A DNA stretch of 64,000 bases. Source: Xanthomonas boreopolis. GTDB taxonomy: Bacteria; Pseudomonadota; Gammaproteobacteria; Xanthomonadales; Xanthomonadaceae. Each line of letters starts with the position of its first letter. Position 1 is the first letter of the stretch. The notes below the pieces were generated by a model. The model saw only the letters and a program-made list of their open reading frames with translations, was not told the origin of the DNA and made no database searches. The stretch covers positions 286 through 64,285 of the forward strand of contig BNBA01000014.1 in NCBI GenBank assembly GCA_014654535.1, in the 5' to 3' direction. Position numbers and translations under genes: made by a program. This document shows positions 19,353-29,262 of the stretch, one piece after another.

Positions 19353-20057
19353 ATGCGTGCTTCAAGATCGATTCTGTGGCTGGCCTTGCTGGCCGCCGCT
19401 CCCGCGTTGGCCCAGCAGGACCTGAGCAAGATCTCCGATGACGTGCAGGTAGCCCCCGGGCAGAAGTACGGCGGGCTGAGCACGGTGAGCGGCGACATCC
19501 ACGTGGGCAGCAACGCCGGAGCCAGGAGTGTGCAGTCCGTCAGCGGCGACGTCACCGTCGACCGCGGCGCCAAGGTCGGCGACATCGCCACGACCAGCGG
19601 CGACCTGAAGTTGGCCGACGACGTCGAGACCGGGGAACTGAAGAACGTGAGCGGCCGCATCACCCTGGGGCGCGGCGCGGTGGTCGACGGCGGCGTGGAC
19701 ACGGTCAGCGGCAGCATCTTCGCCGACCGCGGCAGCAGGATCGAAGGCGATATCACCACGATCAGCGGCGCCGTCGGACTGGTGCAGGCCGAGGTCGCGG
19801 GCGACATCACCTTCGTCAGCAGCGACATCACCGTCGGCATCGGCTCGCACGTCAAGGGCCGCATCCACCTCAAGAAGCCGTTCCACAGCAATGTCCGGCG
19901 CCCGCCCCGCGTGGTGATCGGCCCCAATGCCGTGGTGGACGGCCCGCTCGAGTTCGAAATGCCGGTCAAGCTCTACGTGCACGGCAGCGCGAAGACCGGC
20001 CCGATCACGGGCGCCAGCGCCATCGCCTTCTCCACGCCCACGCCGCCGAAGGACTGA
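19353..20057 (+). CDS. Secreted beta-helix protein (polymer-forming/DUF4097-like)
   Basis: A 234-residue protein with a Sec signal peptide (ILWLALLAAAPALAQ). The body is a regular series of about 20-residue rungs, each with a T-x-SGD or VSG-type turn (TVSGDIHV, SVSGDVTV, TTSGDLKL, NVSGRITL, TVSGSIFA, TISGAVGL), predicting a right-handed parallel beta-helix like those of bactofilins and DUF4097 proteins. AAGGAG sits seven bases before ATG 19353. The signal peptide argues for a periplasmic or surface role rather than a cytoskeletal one. No catalytic motif is visible; function unknown. Confidence 0.75.
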   Translation: MRASRSILWLALLAAAPALAQQDLSKISDDVQVAPGQKYGGLSTVSGDIHVGSNAGARSVQSVSGDVTVDRGAKVGDIATTSGDLKLADDVETGELKNVSGRITLGRGAVVDGGVDTVSGSIFADRGSRIEGDITTISGAVGLVQAEVAGDITFVSSDITVGIGSHVKGRIHLKKPFHSNVRRPPRVVIGPNAVVDGPLEFEMPVKLYVHGSAKTGPITGASAIAFSTPTPPKD

Positions 20058-20203
20058 CGCGCCCGGCGCATCCGGGCGCCACGACGAACCGGCGTGGTCC
20101 CGATGGCGCCCTTGCGCGCACGCCATCGCGTTCCGCCGGCCGAGCCGGGCGGGACGCGACCTGCGGAACGCATACTCCGCCCGCACCACCACGCCCGAAG
20201 TCC

Positions 20204-20980
20204 ATGCACGACTCCTTGCCTGCCGCGATCCGGCAGGTCGTCGCCGGCGCGCCGCTGCTGCCGGATACGATCGGCGAATCGCCCTGTCGCGTGCATGCGT
20301 TCCGGCGCGGCCGCGAACGCTTCTTCCTGAAGATCTGCCCCGCCGTCCATGCGGCGACCACGTACAGCGTGCGGCGCGAGGCGCGCGTGCTGGACTGGCT
20401 CGCGGGCAAGCTGTCCGTTGCCGAGGTCGTGGCGGTGGCCGAGCACGAGGGCGAGGAATTCATGGTCACGCGCGCGGTGCCCGGCGTGCCCTTGTCCGCC
20501 CGCCTCCGCGCGGGTCTGCCGGTCACCGGCCTGTTCCGCGAAGCGCTGCGACAGCTGCAAGCCGTGCCGGTCTCGGACTGCCCGTTCGACTCGGGCGCCG
20601 CGATGCGGCTGCGCGAGCTGGAATACCTGCTGGCCCGCGACCTGATCGACCCCGACCACGACCTCTCGCAATGGCCAGGCCTGGACACGCCGCAGGCCCT
20701 GCTCGCGCACCTGCAGGCGCACCTGCCCGACGAGGATCCGGTGTTCTCGCACGGCGACCTGTGCGACAGCAACGTGTTCGTGGATGCGCACGACAGGCTG
20801 CACTTCATCGACCTCGGCCGCGGTGGCGTCGCCGATCGCTGGCTGGACGTCGCCTTCGCCCATCGCAACCTGCGCGAGGACGTCGGCGACGAGGCGGCAC
20901 GGGCGTTGCTGGCCACGATCGGCGTTCCGGATCGGCCGGACAGGCGGCGCTTCTTCGAGCAACTCGACGAGCTGTTCTGA
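20204..20980 (+). CDS. APH(3')-like phosphotransferase
   Basis: A 258-residue aminoglycoside-kinase-fold protein. Lys43 (FFLKICP) is the expected ATP lysine. The catalytic loop SHGDLCDSNVF gives Asp185 and Asn190, and FIDLGRGGVADRWLDVAFA gives the metal Asp203. The GRxGVADRxxDxA pattern is a hallmark of the APH(3') kanamycin/neomycin kinases rather than of generic choline/aminoglycoside kinases. No mobile element is nearby and the codon use matches its neighbours, so it looks like an intrinsic chromosomal gene. Whether it confers resistance is not known. Confidence 0.8.
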   Translation: MHDSLPAAIRQVVAGAPLLPDTIGESPCRVHAFRRGRERFFLKICPAVHAATTYSVRREARVLDWLAGKLSVAEVVAVAEHEGEEFMVTRAVPGVPLSARLRAGLPVTGLFREALRQLQAVPVSDCPFDSGAAMRLRELEYLLARDLIDPDHDLSQWPGLDTPQALLAHLQAHLPDEDPVFSHGDLCDSNVFVDAHDRLHFIDLGRGGVADRWLDVAFAHRNLREDVGDEAARALLATIGVPDRPDRRRFFEQLDELF

Positions 20981-21066
20981 GCGGACGTCGCCTGCCGGCC
21001 CGCACCCGATCCCGGCGCGGCGGGAGATGGGCGCCGGAAGCGCCCAGCCCGTATCCTTCCCCGCGC

Positions 21067-23580
21067 ATGAGCAGCCCCACGTTCCCGATTTCCCCGTTGC
21101 TGCCGGCCATCGCCGCCAGCCTGTCCGAGCATCCGCGCCTGGTGCTGGAAGCACCGCCCGGCGCCGGCAAGACCACGCAGGTGCCGCTGGCGCTGCTCGA
21201 CGCGCCGTGGCTCGCCGGCCGCAGGATCGTGATGCTGGAACCGCGCCGCGTGGCCGCCCGCAGCGCCGCCGGCTTCATGGCGCGCCAGCTCGGGGAGCAG
21301 CCCGGCCAGACCGTGGGCTATCGCATCCGCTTCGAGAACAAGGTGTCCGCGCAGACCCGCATCGAGGTCGTCACCGAAGGCATCCTGACCCGGATGATCC
21401 AGGACGATCCCCTGCTGGAAGGCGTCGGCGCACTGCTGTTCGACGAGTTCCACGAACGCCACCTGGCCGGCGACCTCGGCTTGGCGCTGGCGCTGGACGT
21501 ACAGGCGCAACTGCGCGACGACCTACGCATCGTGGCGATGTCGGCCACGCTCGACGGCGAGCGGCTGGCGCAGTTCCTCGACGCGCCGCGGCTCACCAGC
21601 GAAGGCCGCGGCTTCCCGGTCGAGATCGCGCATTTCCCCGCACGCCGCGACGAGTCGATGGAAGCGCAGGCGCGCCGCGCGATCGAGCATGCGCTGGCGG
21701 CGCATCCGGGCGACCTCCTGGTGTTCCTGCCGGGCCAGCGCGAGATCGCCCGGCTCCAGGCGGCCCTGGATGCCGCGTCCCTGCCGCAGGCGGGCGCGGG
21801 CATCGAGGTGCTGCCGCTGCACGGCGAACTCCCCGTCGAACAGCAGGCGCGCGTGCTGCAGCCCGATCCCGGCGGCCGCCGCCGCGTGGTGCTCGCCACC
21901 AACGTCGCCGAATCCTCGGTCACCTTGCCCGGCGTGCGCGTGGTGATCGACAGCGGCCTGGCGCGCGAGCCGCACTACGATCCCAACAGCGGCTTCTCGC
22001 GCCTGGACGTGACGACGATCGCGCAGGCTTCCGCCGACCAGCGCGCGGGGCGCGCCGGGCGCGTCGCCGAAGGCTGGGCCTACCGGTTGTGGCCGCAGTC
22101 GCAGCGCCTGGAAGCCCAGCGCCGGCCCGAGATCGTGCAGGTCGAGCTGGCCGGGCTGGCGCTGGAGCTGGCCGCCTGGGGCAGCGACGCGCTGCGTTTC
22201 GCCGACCCGCCGCCGGCCGGCGCACTGGCCGCCGCGCGCGAGTTGCTGCAACGCCTGGGTGCGCTGTCCGGCGGCAACGCGATCACCACGCCGGGCCGGC
22301 GCATGCTCGCGCTGGGTACCCATCCACGCCTGGCCGCGATGCTGCTCGCCGCGCAGGGAGCGCGCGAACAGGCGCTGGCGTGCGACCTGGCGGCGCTGCT
22401 GGAAGCGCGCGATCCGCTGCGCCAGGGCGGCGATGCGCTGGCGGCCCGCTGGCGCGCACTGGCCGCGTTCCGCGCCGGCCGTGCCCCGCACGATGCCAGC
22501 CGCAGCGCCCTGGCCGCGATCGACGCGGCGGCCCGGCAATGGCGCCGGCGGCTGCGCTGCGAGGCGACGCCGCCCGGCGAGATCGACGCCCACGAACTCG
22601 GCGACCTGCTCGCCCACGCCTTTCCCGACCGCATCGCCGCGCGCCATCCCGCCGATCCGCTGCGCTATCTGCTCGCCAACGGCCGCAGCGCACGCCTGTT
22701 CGATACCAGCGACCTGCGCGGCGAACCCTGGCTGGTCGCCAGCGAACTGCGCTACGAGGCGCGCGATGCCCTGCTGCTGCGCGCCGCCCCGGTCGACGAA
22801 GCGCGCCTGCGCCGCGACTTCGCCGAGCGCTTCGTGCAGCAGGACGTGGTGCGCTGGGACGCGGACAAGCGCGCGCTCGTGGCGCGGCGAGAATCGAGCT
22901 TCGACCGCATCGTGCTCGACAGCCGCCCGGCCGGGAAGGTCGATCCCCGGCATGCCGCGCAAGCGCTGGCCGGAGCGGTGCGCGAGCTCGGCCTGGACGC
23001 GCTGCCGTGGACCGAATCGCTGCGGCAGTGGCGCGCGCGCGTGCAGTCGCTGCGCGCCTGGATGCCGGAACTGGGCCTGCCCGATTACGGCGACGAAGCC
23101 CTGCTCGCCACGCTGGAGGACTGGCTGGCGCCCGCCTTCGCCGGCAAGACGCGGCTGGACGCGCTCGACGAAGCCGAGCTCGGCGAAGCGCTGAAGACGC
23201 CGCTGCCGTGGGACCGCCGCCAGTGGGTCGAGCGCCATGCGCCGGCCCGCATCGAAGTGCCGTCCGGCATGGAGCGCCCCATCGCCTATGCCCTCGACCA
23301 TGCCGGCGAACCGCAGCCGCCGGTGCTGGCGGTCAAGCTGCAGGAGCTGTTCGGCCTGGCCGACACCCCGCGCATCGCCGATGGCCGCGTGCCGCTGCTG
23401 CTGCACCTGCTCTCGCCGGGCGGCAAGCCGTTGCAGGTCACCCGCGACCTGCGCAATTTCTGGGATACCACCTATGCGGAGGTGAAGAAGGAGATGAAGG
23501 GGAGGTATCCGAAGCATCCTTGGCCCGACGACCCCTGGACCGCGACTGCCACCCATCGCGCAAAGCCCCGCGGGACGTGA
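21067..23580 (+). CDS. hrpB: ATP-dependent RNA helicase HrpB
   Basis: DEAH-box family helicase of 837 residues, the usual HrpB length. Motif I is PPGAGKTTQVP (31-41), motif Ia EPRRVAAR, motif II DEFHE (126-130, Phe in place of the Ala of DEAH, common in HrpB), motif III SAT, and motif VI DQRAGRAGRV. The C-terminal half carries the HrpB-specific region ending in LRNFWDTTYAEVKKEMKGRYP and KHPWPDDP. The start is ATG 21067. The cellular RNA substrate of HrpB is unsettled. Confidence 0.95.
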   Translation: MSSPTFPISPLLPAIAASLSEHPRLVLEAPPGAGKTTQVPLALLDAPWLAGRRIVMLEPRRVAARSAAGFMARQLGEQPGQTVGYRIRFENKVSAQTRIEVVTEGILTRMIQDDPLLEGVGALLFDEFHERHLAGDLGLALALDVQAQLRDDLRIVAMSATLDGERLAQFLDAPRLTSEGRGFPVEIAHFPARRDESMEAQARRAIEHALAAHPGDLLVFLPGQREIARLQAALDAASLPQAGAGIEVLPLHGELPVEQQARVLQPDPGGRRRVVLATNVAESSVTLPGVRVVIDSGLAREPHYDPNSGFSRLDVTTIAQASADQRAGRAGRVAEGWAYRLWPQSQRLEAQRRPEIVQVELAGLALELAAWGSDALRFADPPPAGALAAARELLQRLGALSGGNAITTPGRRMLALGTHPRLAAMLLAAQGAREQALACDLAALLEARDPLRQGGDALAARWRALAAFRAGRAPHDASRSALAAIDAAARQWRRRLRCEATPPGEIDAHELGDLLAHAFPDRIAARHPADPLRYLLANGRSARLFDTSDLRGEPWLVASELRYEARDALLLRAAPVDEARLRRDFAERFVQQDVVRWDADKRALVARRESSFDRIVLDSRPAGKVDPRHAAQALAGAVRELGLDALPWTESLRQWRARVQSLRAWMPELGLPDYGDEALLATLEDWLAPAFAGKTRLDALDEAELGEALKTPLPWDRRQWVERHAPARIEVPSGMERPIAYALDHAGEPQPPVLAVKLQELFGLADTPRIADGRVPLLLHLLSPGGKPLQVTRDLRNFWDTTYAEVKKEMKGRYPKHPWPDDPWTATATHRAKPRGT

Positions 23581-23713
23581 TCCGGTCCCGCCCGTGGCAC
23601 GGCGAACTCAGCGGGCTTCTTCTGTGCGCCCGATACGCCCAGCGCCGCCTAACGTCCCGTACACGCATCCCGTCGGACACTGTTCGTCCAGCCCACGAAA
23701 AGGATGACTCCCC

Positions 23714-24121
23714 ATGAGCAAGTTGACCGTGATCACCGACCGTGCCCTGGAGCGGGCGCTGGAACTGGCCAGCAGCGCCGGCGACGGCCTCAAGCATGCC
23801 GGCAGCAGCCTGCGCCATGCCGCCCCGCATGCCAGCGAATGGCTGAAGACCGGCGCGGCGATCGGCGCGGTCAAGACCGGCGGCCGCGTCGCCGGCAAGT
23901 TCGTGCGGCGCAATCCCGCCATCGCCGTGGCTGCGGCGGTCGCCGGCGTCGGCTTGATCGGCTATGCGCTGTACCGCAAGCGCAAGCAACGCGAGCAGGA
24001 GCAAGGCGTGATCGAAGGCAGCGCCGAACGCCTCAACGGCAATGCCGGCAACACCTCCGCACGGCGCGCCGCGCGCGCCAACCGCCGCTTCGCCACCACC
24101 CCGACCGACGGCGCCGAGTGA
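23714..24121 (+). CDS. Hypothetical membrane protein
   Basis: 135 residues: an Ala/His-rich N-terminal helical segment, one membrane helix (AIAVAAAVAGVGLIGYALY, about residues 75-93), then a highly charged tail (RKRKQREQEQ). The organisation, with a glycine-rich helix near the C-terminus followed by basic residues, resembles ElaB/YqjD-type membrane-anchored proteins only in outline. Function unknown. Confidence 0.7.
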   Translation: MSKLTVITDRALERALELASSAGDGLKHAGSSLRHAAPHASEWLKTGAAIGAVKTGGRVAGKFVRRNPAIAVAAAVAGVGLIGYALYRKRKQREQEQGVIEGSAERLNGNAGNTSARRAARANRRFATTPTDGAE

Positions 24122-24296
24122 TCCCGCCCGTCCGCCTTTTCGTATCCCTTGGTGGAGCCATCCCTCTCCCGAGGGCGGGAAAGCGCCGTTTGCTCGCCAT
24201 CGGCGCGTAGCGGGATCGCGGGGATGCGACCGAGAATTCGCGGCGATTCCCGCCGGCGACGGTTCGCCTCTGCCGGCGCCATTCCTGCTTCCGCGA

Positions 24297-24836
24297 TCAA
24301 CCGATCCGCCGCCACTCCCCGGGTGCCAGTCCATCCAGCCGGTGGCCGCCGATCGCCACGCGTACCAGCCGCAACGTCGGCAGCCCCACCGCCGCGGTCA
24401 TTCGCCGCACCTGGCGGTTGCGGCCCTCGCGCAAGGTGATCTGCAGCCATGCATCCGGCACCGACTTGCGGTAGCGCACCGGCGGATCCCGCGGCCACAG
24501 CGCCGGGGCCGTCTCCAGCAGTTCCGCGCCGGCCGGCAGCGTCGGCCCGTCGTTGAGCCGCACGCCGCGCCGCAACTGCGCCAACTGCTCCTCGCGCGGC
24601 GCGCCTTCCACCTGCACCCAGTACGTCTTGCGCTCCTTGTGGCGCGGGTCGGTCAGCCGCGACGCCAGCCGGCCGTCGTCGGTGAGCAACAGCAGCCCTT
24701 CGCTGTCGTAGTCCAGGCGGCCTGCCGCGTACACGTCCGGCGGCAGGCCGAACTCGGCCAGCGTGCGCCGCGGCGGATCGCTGCGGTCGGTGAACTGGCA
24801 GAGCACGTTGAAGGGCTTGTTGAGGGCGATGAGCAT
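24297..24836 (-). CDS. rluE: 23S rRNA pseudouridine synthase, RluE-like
   Basis: RsuA/RluE-type pseudouridine synthase of 179 residues without an S4 domain, the RluE architecture. The catalytic Asp42 lies in [25 protein letters not shown] follows, and [25 protein letters not shown] (seen as [11 protein letters not shown] then LPTLRLVRV) is the C-terminal family signature. RluE modifies U2457 in the peptidyl-transferase region of E. coli 23S rRNA. The start [12 protein letters not shown] is typical. Confidence 0.92.
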   Translation of the reverse strand: MLIALNKPFNVLCQFTDRSDPPRRTLAEFGLPPDVYAAGRLDYDSEGLLLLTDDGRLASRLTDPRHKERKTYWVQVEGAPREEQLAQLRRGVRLNDGPTLPAGAELLETAPALWPRDPPVRYRKSVPDAWLQITLREGRNRQVRRMTAAVGLPTLRLVRVAIGGHRLDGLAPGEWRRIG

Positions 24837-24996
24837 GGTGCCGGACTCGGGACTCGCAACGACCAGCAGCCCCGTTCGCGGTCCGCTTGCCGCGGGAAGG
24901 CGGGGCTTGCCGCGCGTCGCCCCGCGGAATCGAAAAGCGCGTTCCGGCGATCCGGGCGCTTCCGCTTCCGCGGGACGACGAGGTTTCCGCGATTCG

Positions 24997-25851
24997 TCAG
25001 CGCTTGACGAACTTCAGCGTCATCCGGTCGCTCTCGCCGATGGCCTTGTACTTGGCATCGTCGGCGGGTTCGTGGTTGTTGCTCGGCGGCAGCGTCCACA
25101 CGCCGTTGGGATGGTCCTTGGTGTCGCGCGGATTGGCGTTGACCTCGCTCTTGCCGGCCAGCTCGAAGCCGGCCGCCTCGGCCATCGCGATCACTTGGGC
25201 CTGGCCGACGTAGCCGCTCTTGTCGTCGGCCGGCACGTCGCCCTTGGCGCGATGTTCCACCACGCCGAGCACGCCGCCCGGCTTGAGCACCTTGTAGAAG
25301 CCCTTGAACATGCCCTCGGCCTGCCCGGCCATGCGCCAGTTGTGCACGTTGCGGAACGTCAGCACCACGTCGGCGGAGCCGTCCGGGCCGAACACCGGCG
25401 CATCCGGCGCGTAGGCGACCACGGTGGCCTTGCCGTACAGCTCGGGCTGCGCGGCGAACTTCTTCTCCAACTGGTCGCGCCCGCGCTGCTGGTAGTCGCG
25501 GCCCCTGCCTTCCGGCACCGCCTGCGGGTCGACCACCGCGGCGACGTAGCGGCCGCGCTCGCGCAGGTAGGGCGCGAGGATCTCCGAATACCAACCGGCG
25601 CCTGGCGTGATCTCGATGACGGTCTGGTCCGGCTCCAGGCCGAAGAAGGCCAGCGTCTGGCCGGGATGGCGGTATGCGTCGCGCCGGACGTTGGCCGGAT
25701 CGCGCCATGCGCCGTCGATCGCCGCCTGCAGTCCCGCATCCGGCGCCGGCAACGTCGCCGTGTCGGCGGGCTTGATCGCAGAAGCGACCGGCACCGCCGC
25801 AAGCATGCCCAGCGCGAGCAGGCAAGCGCCCGCGAAATGATGTTGTCTCAT
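24997..25851 (-). CDS. Exported class I SAM-dependent methyltransferase-like protein
   Basis: 284 residues with a clear Sec signal peptide ([15 protein letters not shown], cleavage about residue 26) ahead of a methyltransferase fold. Motif I reads [19 protein letters not shown], later blocks include [12 protein letters not shown] and [14 protein letters not shown]. Relatives with the same layout occur in xanthomonads and caulobacters. A SAM-dependent enzyme outside the cytoplasm is puzzling because no SAM pool is known there; it may have lost catalysis or bind another ligand. The start at 25851 is the ATG that opens the signal peptide. Confidence 0.82.
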   Translation of the reverse strand: MRQHHFAGACLLALGMLAAVPVASAIKPADTATLPAPDAGLQAAIDGAWRDPANVRRDAYRHPGQTLAFFGLEPDQTVIEITPGAGWYSEILAPYLRERGRYVAAVVDPQAVPEGRGRDYQQRGRDQLEKKFAAQPELYGKATVVAYAPDAPVFGPDGSADVVLTFRNVHNWRMAGQAEGMFKGFYKVLKPGGVLGVVEHRAKGDVPADDKSGYVGQAQVIAMAEAAGFELAGKSEVNANPRDTKDHPNGVWTLPPSNNHEPADDAKYKAIGESDRMTLKFVKR

Positions 25852-26029
25852 GACGCTCTCCCTCCGCGAATTCGAGTGCGGCGAGCCTAGCACGCCGTGC
25901 CGCGCGTGCCGATGCGTTCAAAAACCGTTAGCGCGACGCCGCATGCGAAACACTGAATCCGTGCCGGTGTCACACGCGGCGGCGGCATGCGTGACTATGC
26001 TTGGCGTTCTGTTCAACAGGAGCGCCCCC

Positions 26030-26992
26030 ATGACCCAGCTGCGCGAACTCGGCCGTTCCGGCCTGAAGGTTGCACCGATCGCATTCGGCGGCAACGTGTT
26101 CGGCTGGAGCGCCGACGAGAAGACATCGTTCGAACTGCTCGATGCCTTCGTCGACGCCGGCTTCAACCTCGTCGACACCGCCGACGTCTATTCGGCCTGG
26201 GTGCCCGGCAACCATGGCGGCGAGTCGGAAACGATCATCGGCAAGTGGCTCAAGCGCAGCGGCAAGCGCGACAGGATCGTGATCGCGACCAAGGTCGCCA
26301 AGTGGAGCGAGCATCCGGGCCTGTCCGCCGAGAACATCGCCGCGGCGGTGGACGATTCGCTCAGGCGCCTGCAGACCGACGTGATCGACCTCTACCAGGC
26401 GCACGAGGACGACGAGTCCACGCCGCTGGAAGCCACGCTGGCCGCGTTCGGCCGCCTGGTCGAGGCGGGCAAGGTGCGCGCGATCGGCGCCTCCAACTAC
26501 GATGCCCGGCGCCTGCGCGACGCGCTGGAGGTCTCGCGCCAGTTCAAGTTGCCCCGCTACGAGACGCTGCAGCCGGAATACAACCTCTACGACCGCGCCG
26601 GCTACGAGGCCGCGCTGGAACCGCTGGTGCGCGAGCAGGGCCTCGGCGTGATCGGCTACTACTCGCTGGCCAGCGGGTTCCTCACCGGCAAGTACCGCAG
26701 CGCCGCGGACGCGGCCAAGAGCAGCGCGCGCGGCGCCTCGGTGGTGAAGCAGTACCTCAATCCGCGCGGCATCCGCATCCTGGCCGCGCTCGACGACATC
26801 GCCGCCAAGCACTCGGCCACGCCCGCGCAGGCCGCCCTCGCATGGCTGATCGCGCGCCCGTCGGTCACCGCGCCCATCGCCAGCGCCACCTCGGTGGAGC
26901 AATTGCGCGACATCCTCAAGGCGGCATCGCTGGAGCTGTCCGCCGACGACGTCGCGCAACTGGACGCGGCCAGCGCCGAGGACGTGGCGTGA
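26030..26992 (+). CDS. Aldo/keto reductase
   Basis: TIM-barrel NADPH oxidoreductase of 320 residues. The catalytic tetrad is visible: Asp49 and Tyr54 (LVDTADVYS), Lys88 (IATKVAKW) and His125 (YQAHEDDE). The C-terminal NADP site IASATSVEQLRD is intact. It resembles the YajO/Tas-like general-stress group; the substrate is unknown. CAGGAG precedes ATG 26030 by six bases. Confidence 0.93.
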   Translation: MTQLRELGRSGLKVAPIAFGGNVFGWSADEKTSFELLDAFVDAGFNLVDTADVYSAWVPGNHGGESETIIGKWLKRSGKRDRIVIATKVAKWSEHPGLSAENIAAAVDDSLRRLQTDVIDLYQAHEDDESTPLEATLAAFGRLVEAGKVRAIGASNYDARRLRDALEVSRQFKLPRYETLQPEYNLYDRAGYEAALEPLVREQGLGVIGYYSLASGFLTGKYRSAADAAKSSARGASVVKQYLNPRGIRILAALDDIAAKHSATPAQAALAWLIARPSVTAPIASATSVEQLRDILKAASLELSADDVAQLDAASAEDVA

Positions 26993-27129
26993 CATCCGCG
27001 GCGCCGCGCGGCGATTCCTCGCCTTGGCGCGGCCGCCGGGCGCAAGGGCCGTAGCGCGAGCGCGCATGCGGCTTCGCCGATGCCGCCGGCCATCGCCCCT
27101 CGTTCCCCTCCGCACGCAAGAACGCCCCC

Positions 27130-28170
27130 ATGCCCGCCTCCCCGATCGTCAACCGCCGCATCGTGCTCGCCGCGCGCCCGCAGGGCGAGCCGACCGCCGC
27201 GAACTTCCGCCTGGAAGAAGTTCCCTTGCCGCTGCCTGGTCCCGGCCAGGTGCTGCTGCGCAACCGCATGCTCTCCCTGGACCCGTACATGCGCGGACGC
27301 ATGGACGAAGGCCGCTCCTACGCGCCGCCGGTCGCGTTGGGCGAGGTGATGGAAGGCCGCACCGTGGCCGAAGTGCTCGAATCGCACCATCCGGGCTTTG
27401 CGCGCGGCGACTGGGTGTTCGCGCCGGCCGGCGGGTGGCAGACCCACGCGATCGTCGATGGCGGCACCCTCAACCGCAAGCTCGATCCAAACGGCCAGCC
27501 GCCGCCGAGCACGGCGCTCGGCGTGCATGGCATGCCCGGCTTCACCGCCTATGCCGGCCTGCGCGAGATCGGCCGGCCGCAAGCCGGCGAGACGCTGGTG
27601 GTCGCCGCCGCCAGCGGTCCGGTCGGCGCCACCGTGGCGCAACTGGCGAAGCTGCAGGGGCTGCGCGTGGTCGCCATCGCCGGCGGCCCGGAAAAGGTGC
27701 GCTACCTGCGCGAGGAACTGCAGGTGGACGCGGCGCTGGACCATCGCTCCGGCGATTTCGCCGAGCGGTTGCGCGCGGCCGTGCCCGACGGCATCGACGT
27801 GTACTTCGAGAACGTCGGCGGCAAGGTGTTCGATGCCGTGCTGCCCCTGCTCAACGATTTCGCGCGCATCCCGGTATGCGGCACCATCGCCACCTACAAC
27901 GCGCGCGGCGAGGTCCGCCCCGGGCCGGACCGGCTGCCCGACTTCCTCAGCCAGATACTCCGCCAGCGCCTGACTGTGCGCGGCTTCATCCAGCGCGACT
28001 TCGTCCGCCTGTATCCGGAATTCCTGCGCGAGATGGGCCAATGGCTGCGCGAAGGCAGGATCCGCTACCGCGAGGACGTGGTCGAAGGGCTGGAGAACGC
28101 GCCGCAAGGCCTGATCGGCCTGTTGCGCGGCGACAACTTCGGCAAGCGGCTGGTACGCCTGGACGATTGA
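27130..28170 (+). CDS. NADP-dependent MDR-family oxidoreductase, CurA-like
   Basis: Zinc-free medium-chain reductase of 346 residues. Family blocks are RNRMLSLDPYMRGRM, GEVMEGRTVAEV, LGVHGMPGFTAYAGL, AASGPVGATVAQLAK (nucleotide-binding), DVYFENVGGKV and RGFIQRDF. Relatives include curcumin/dihydrocurcumin reductase CurA and leukotriene B4 12-hydroxydehydrogenase, which reduce alkenal/one double bonds. The physiological substrate here is unknown. Confidence 0.92.
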   Translation: MPASPIVNRRIVLAARPQGEPTAANFRLEEVPLPLPGPGQVLLRNRMLSLDPYMRGRMDEGRSYAPPVALGEVMEGRTVAEVLESHHPGFARGDWVFAPAGGWQTHAIVDGGTLNRKLDPNGQPPPSTALGVHGMPGFTAYAGLREIGRPQAGETLVVAAASGPVGATVAQLAKLQGLRVVAIAGGPEKVRYLREELQVDAALDHRSGDFAERLRAAVPDGIDVYFENVGGKVFDAVLPLLNDFARIPVCGTIATYNARGEVRPGPDRLPDFLSQILRQRLTVRGFIQRDFVRLYPEFLREMGQWLREGRIRYREDVVEGLENAPQGLIGLLRGDNFGKRLVRLDD

Positions 28171-28311
28171 GCGACCGAGGCGCCGCCCGCGCCCGGGAGG
28201 TGGCCGCCAAGCGGCGATCCGGCGCCGGCGCCGCGCGCCCTCTTGGCGCTTCCGTCGCCGGGATGCTACGTTGTCGGAACAGGGGCGTGGCGCTACTGCG
28301 GGAGTTCCGCC

Positions 28312-28614
28312 ATGCAGACCGTTTCCGCTTTCTCGTGTCCCATCATCGATGTCCAGGCCGAGCTGAGTTATTGGCAGGCCGTGCATGCCGGCGGGCATCT
28401 GGGCCGCTACGACTTCTCCGACTACGCGACGCTGCTCAAGCTGGGCTACGACGTCTACCTGGCGCACCCGCACGCGAGCGAACTGCAGCTGTACCGGATA
28501 CTGCGCAAGACCTACCGGAGCCGGCACCCCATGTCGCCGGTGCCCTGGGAGCAGGCCCGCGGGCTGGTGCGGCATGCCTGGCGCCACATGGAGCAGTCGG
28601 CGCGTGAGCGTTGA
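28312..28614 (+). CDS. Conserved hypothetical protein
   Basis: A 100-residue protein with a GGGAG ribosome site before ATG 28312. It is rich in aromatic residues and His (SYWQAVHAGGHLGRYDFSDY) and has a helical C-terminal part. No domain was recognised. It may be a small soluble protein with an acid-base surface; function unknown. Confidence 0.7.
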   Translation: MQTVSAFSCPIIDVQAELSYWQAVHAGGHLGRYDFSDYATLLKLGYDVYLAHPHASELQLYRILRKTYRSRHPMSPVPWEQARGLVRHAWRHMEQSARER

Positions 28615-28651
28615 ACAACGGAGGGGAAACGCGGGGGAACGGGCAGGCGGC

Positions 28652-29068
28652 TCAATGCCAGCCGTCGAGCACGGCCTGGCGTTCGATGCGGTGCTTGCCG
28701 GCCAGCGCACGCATGCCCTGCAAGGTCGCGGCGACCAGGCTGGCATAGCGCAGCCGCCACAGCCGGGCGCGATCGTCGGCATCGCCAGCCTGGCCGAGGC
28801 CATCCAGCACCTGCGGCAGGCGCCGGTCCGCCAGCGCGCCGCGCGCCATGAAGGGTTGCTCGGGCTCGAACACGTCCACCGGCGCGTGCCAGGTGTCGGC
28901 CACGCGCTCGGCGATGCCCGCCAGGTGGGACAGCTGGTGCATGCCGATCAAGGTCTCGTGCAGCATCTCGCGGCAGGCCCACTGCCATAGCGCCACCTTG
29001 CGGGCCAGTTCGCCTGGATCGATCTCGTTCAATGCGAGATCCACCTTTTCGATGCGGGGGTCGAGCAT
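28652..29068 (-). CDS. Hypothetical protein
   Basis: 138 residues, helical throughout, with several conserved-looking Trp and His residues (KVALWQWACREMLHETLIGMH, quoted as KVALWQWACREML then HETLIGMH). There is no signal peptide or recognised domain. It converges on the preceding small gene with a 37-base gap. Confidence 0.6.
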   Translation of the reverse strand: MLDPRIEKVDLALNEIDPGELARKVALWQWACREMLHETLIGMHQLSHLAGIAERVADTWHAPVDVFEPEQPFMARGALADRRLPQVLDGLGQAGDADDRARLWRLRYASLVAATLQGMRALAGKHRIERQAVLDGWH

Positions 29069-29262
29069 GACCGGACTCCGATGCTGCTATGCAGCAAGAA
29101 TCCCGCGCGTGCCGTTAGGCGGGCGTGATCCCGCGTCGCGGCGGGGTCTAGGCGGCCGCGTCCGGGCGGCCCGTCCGCGACCGGCGTCATCCTGACTTCC
29201 CTCACATGCCGCGTCCGTGGCGACCCTCCATGCTGGCGCCACGCCACAAGGAGGTCTCCGCC

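Noticed and set aside
28200-28311. Extended start for the 100-residue hypothetical protein
   Set aside because: Upstream in-frame codons lack a ribosome site, while GGGAG precedes ATG 28312.
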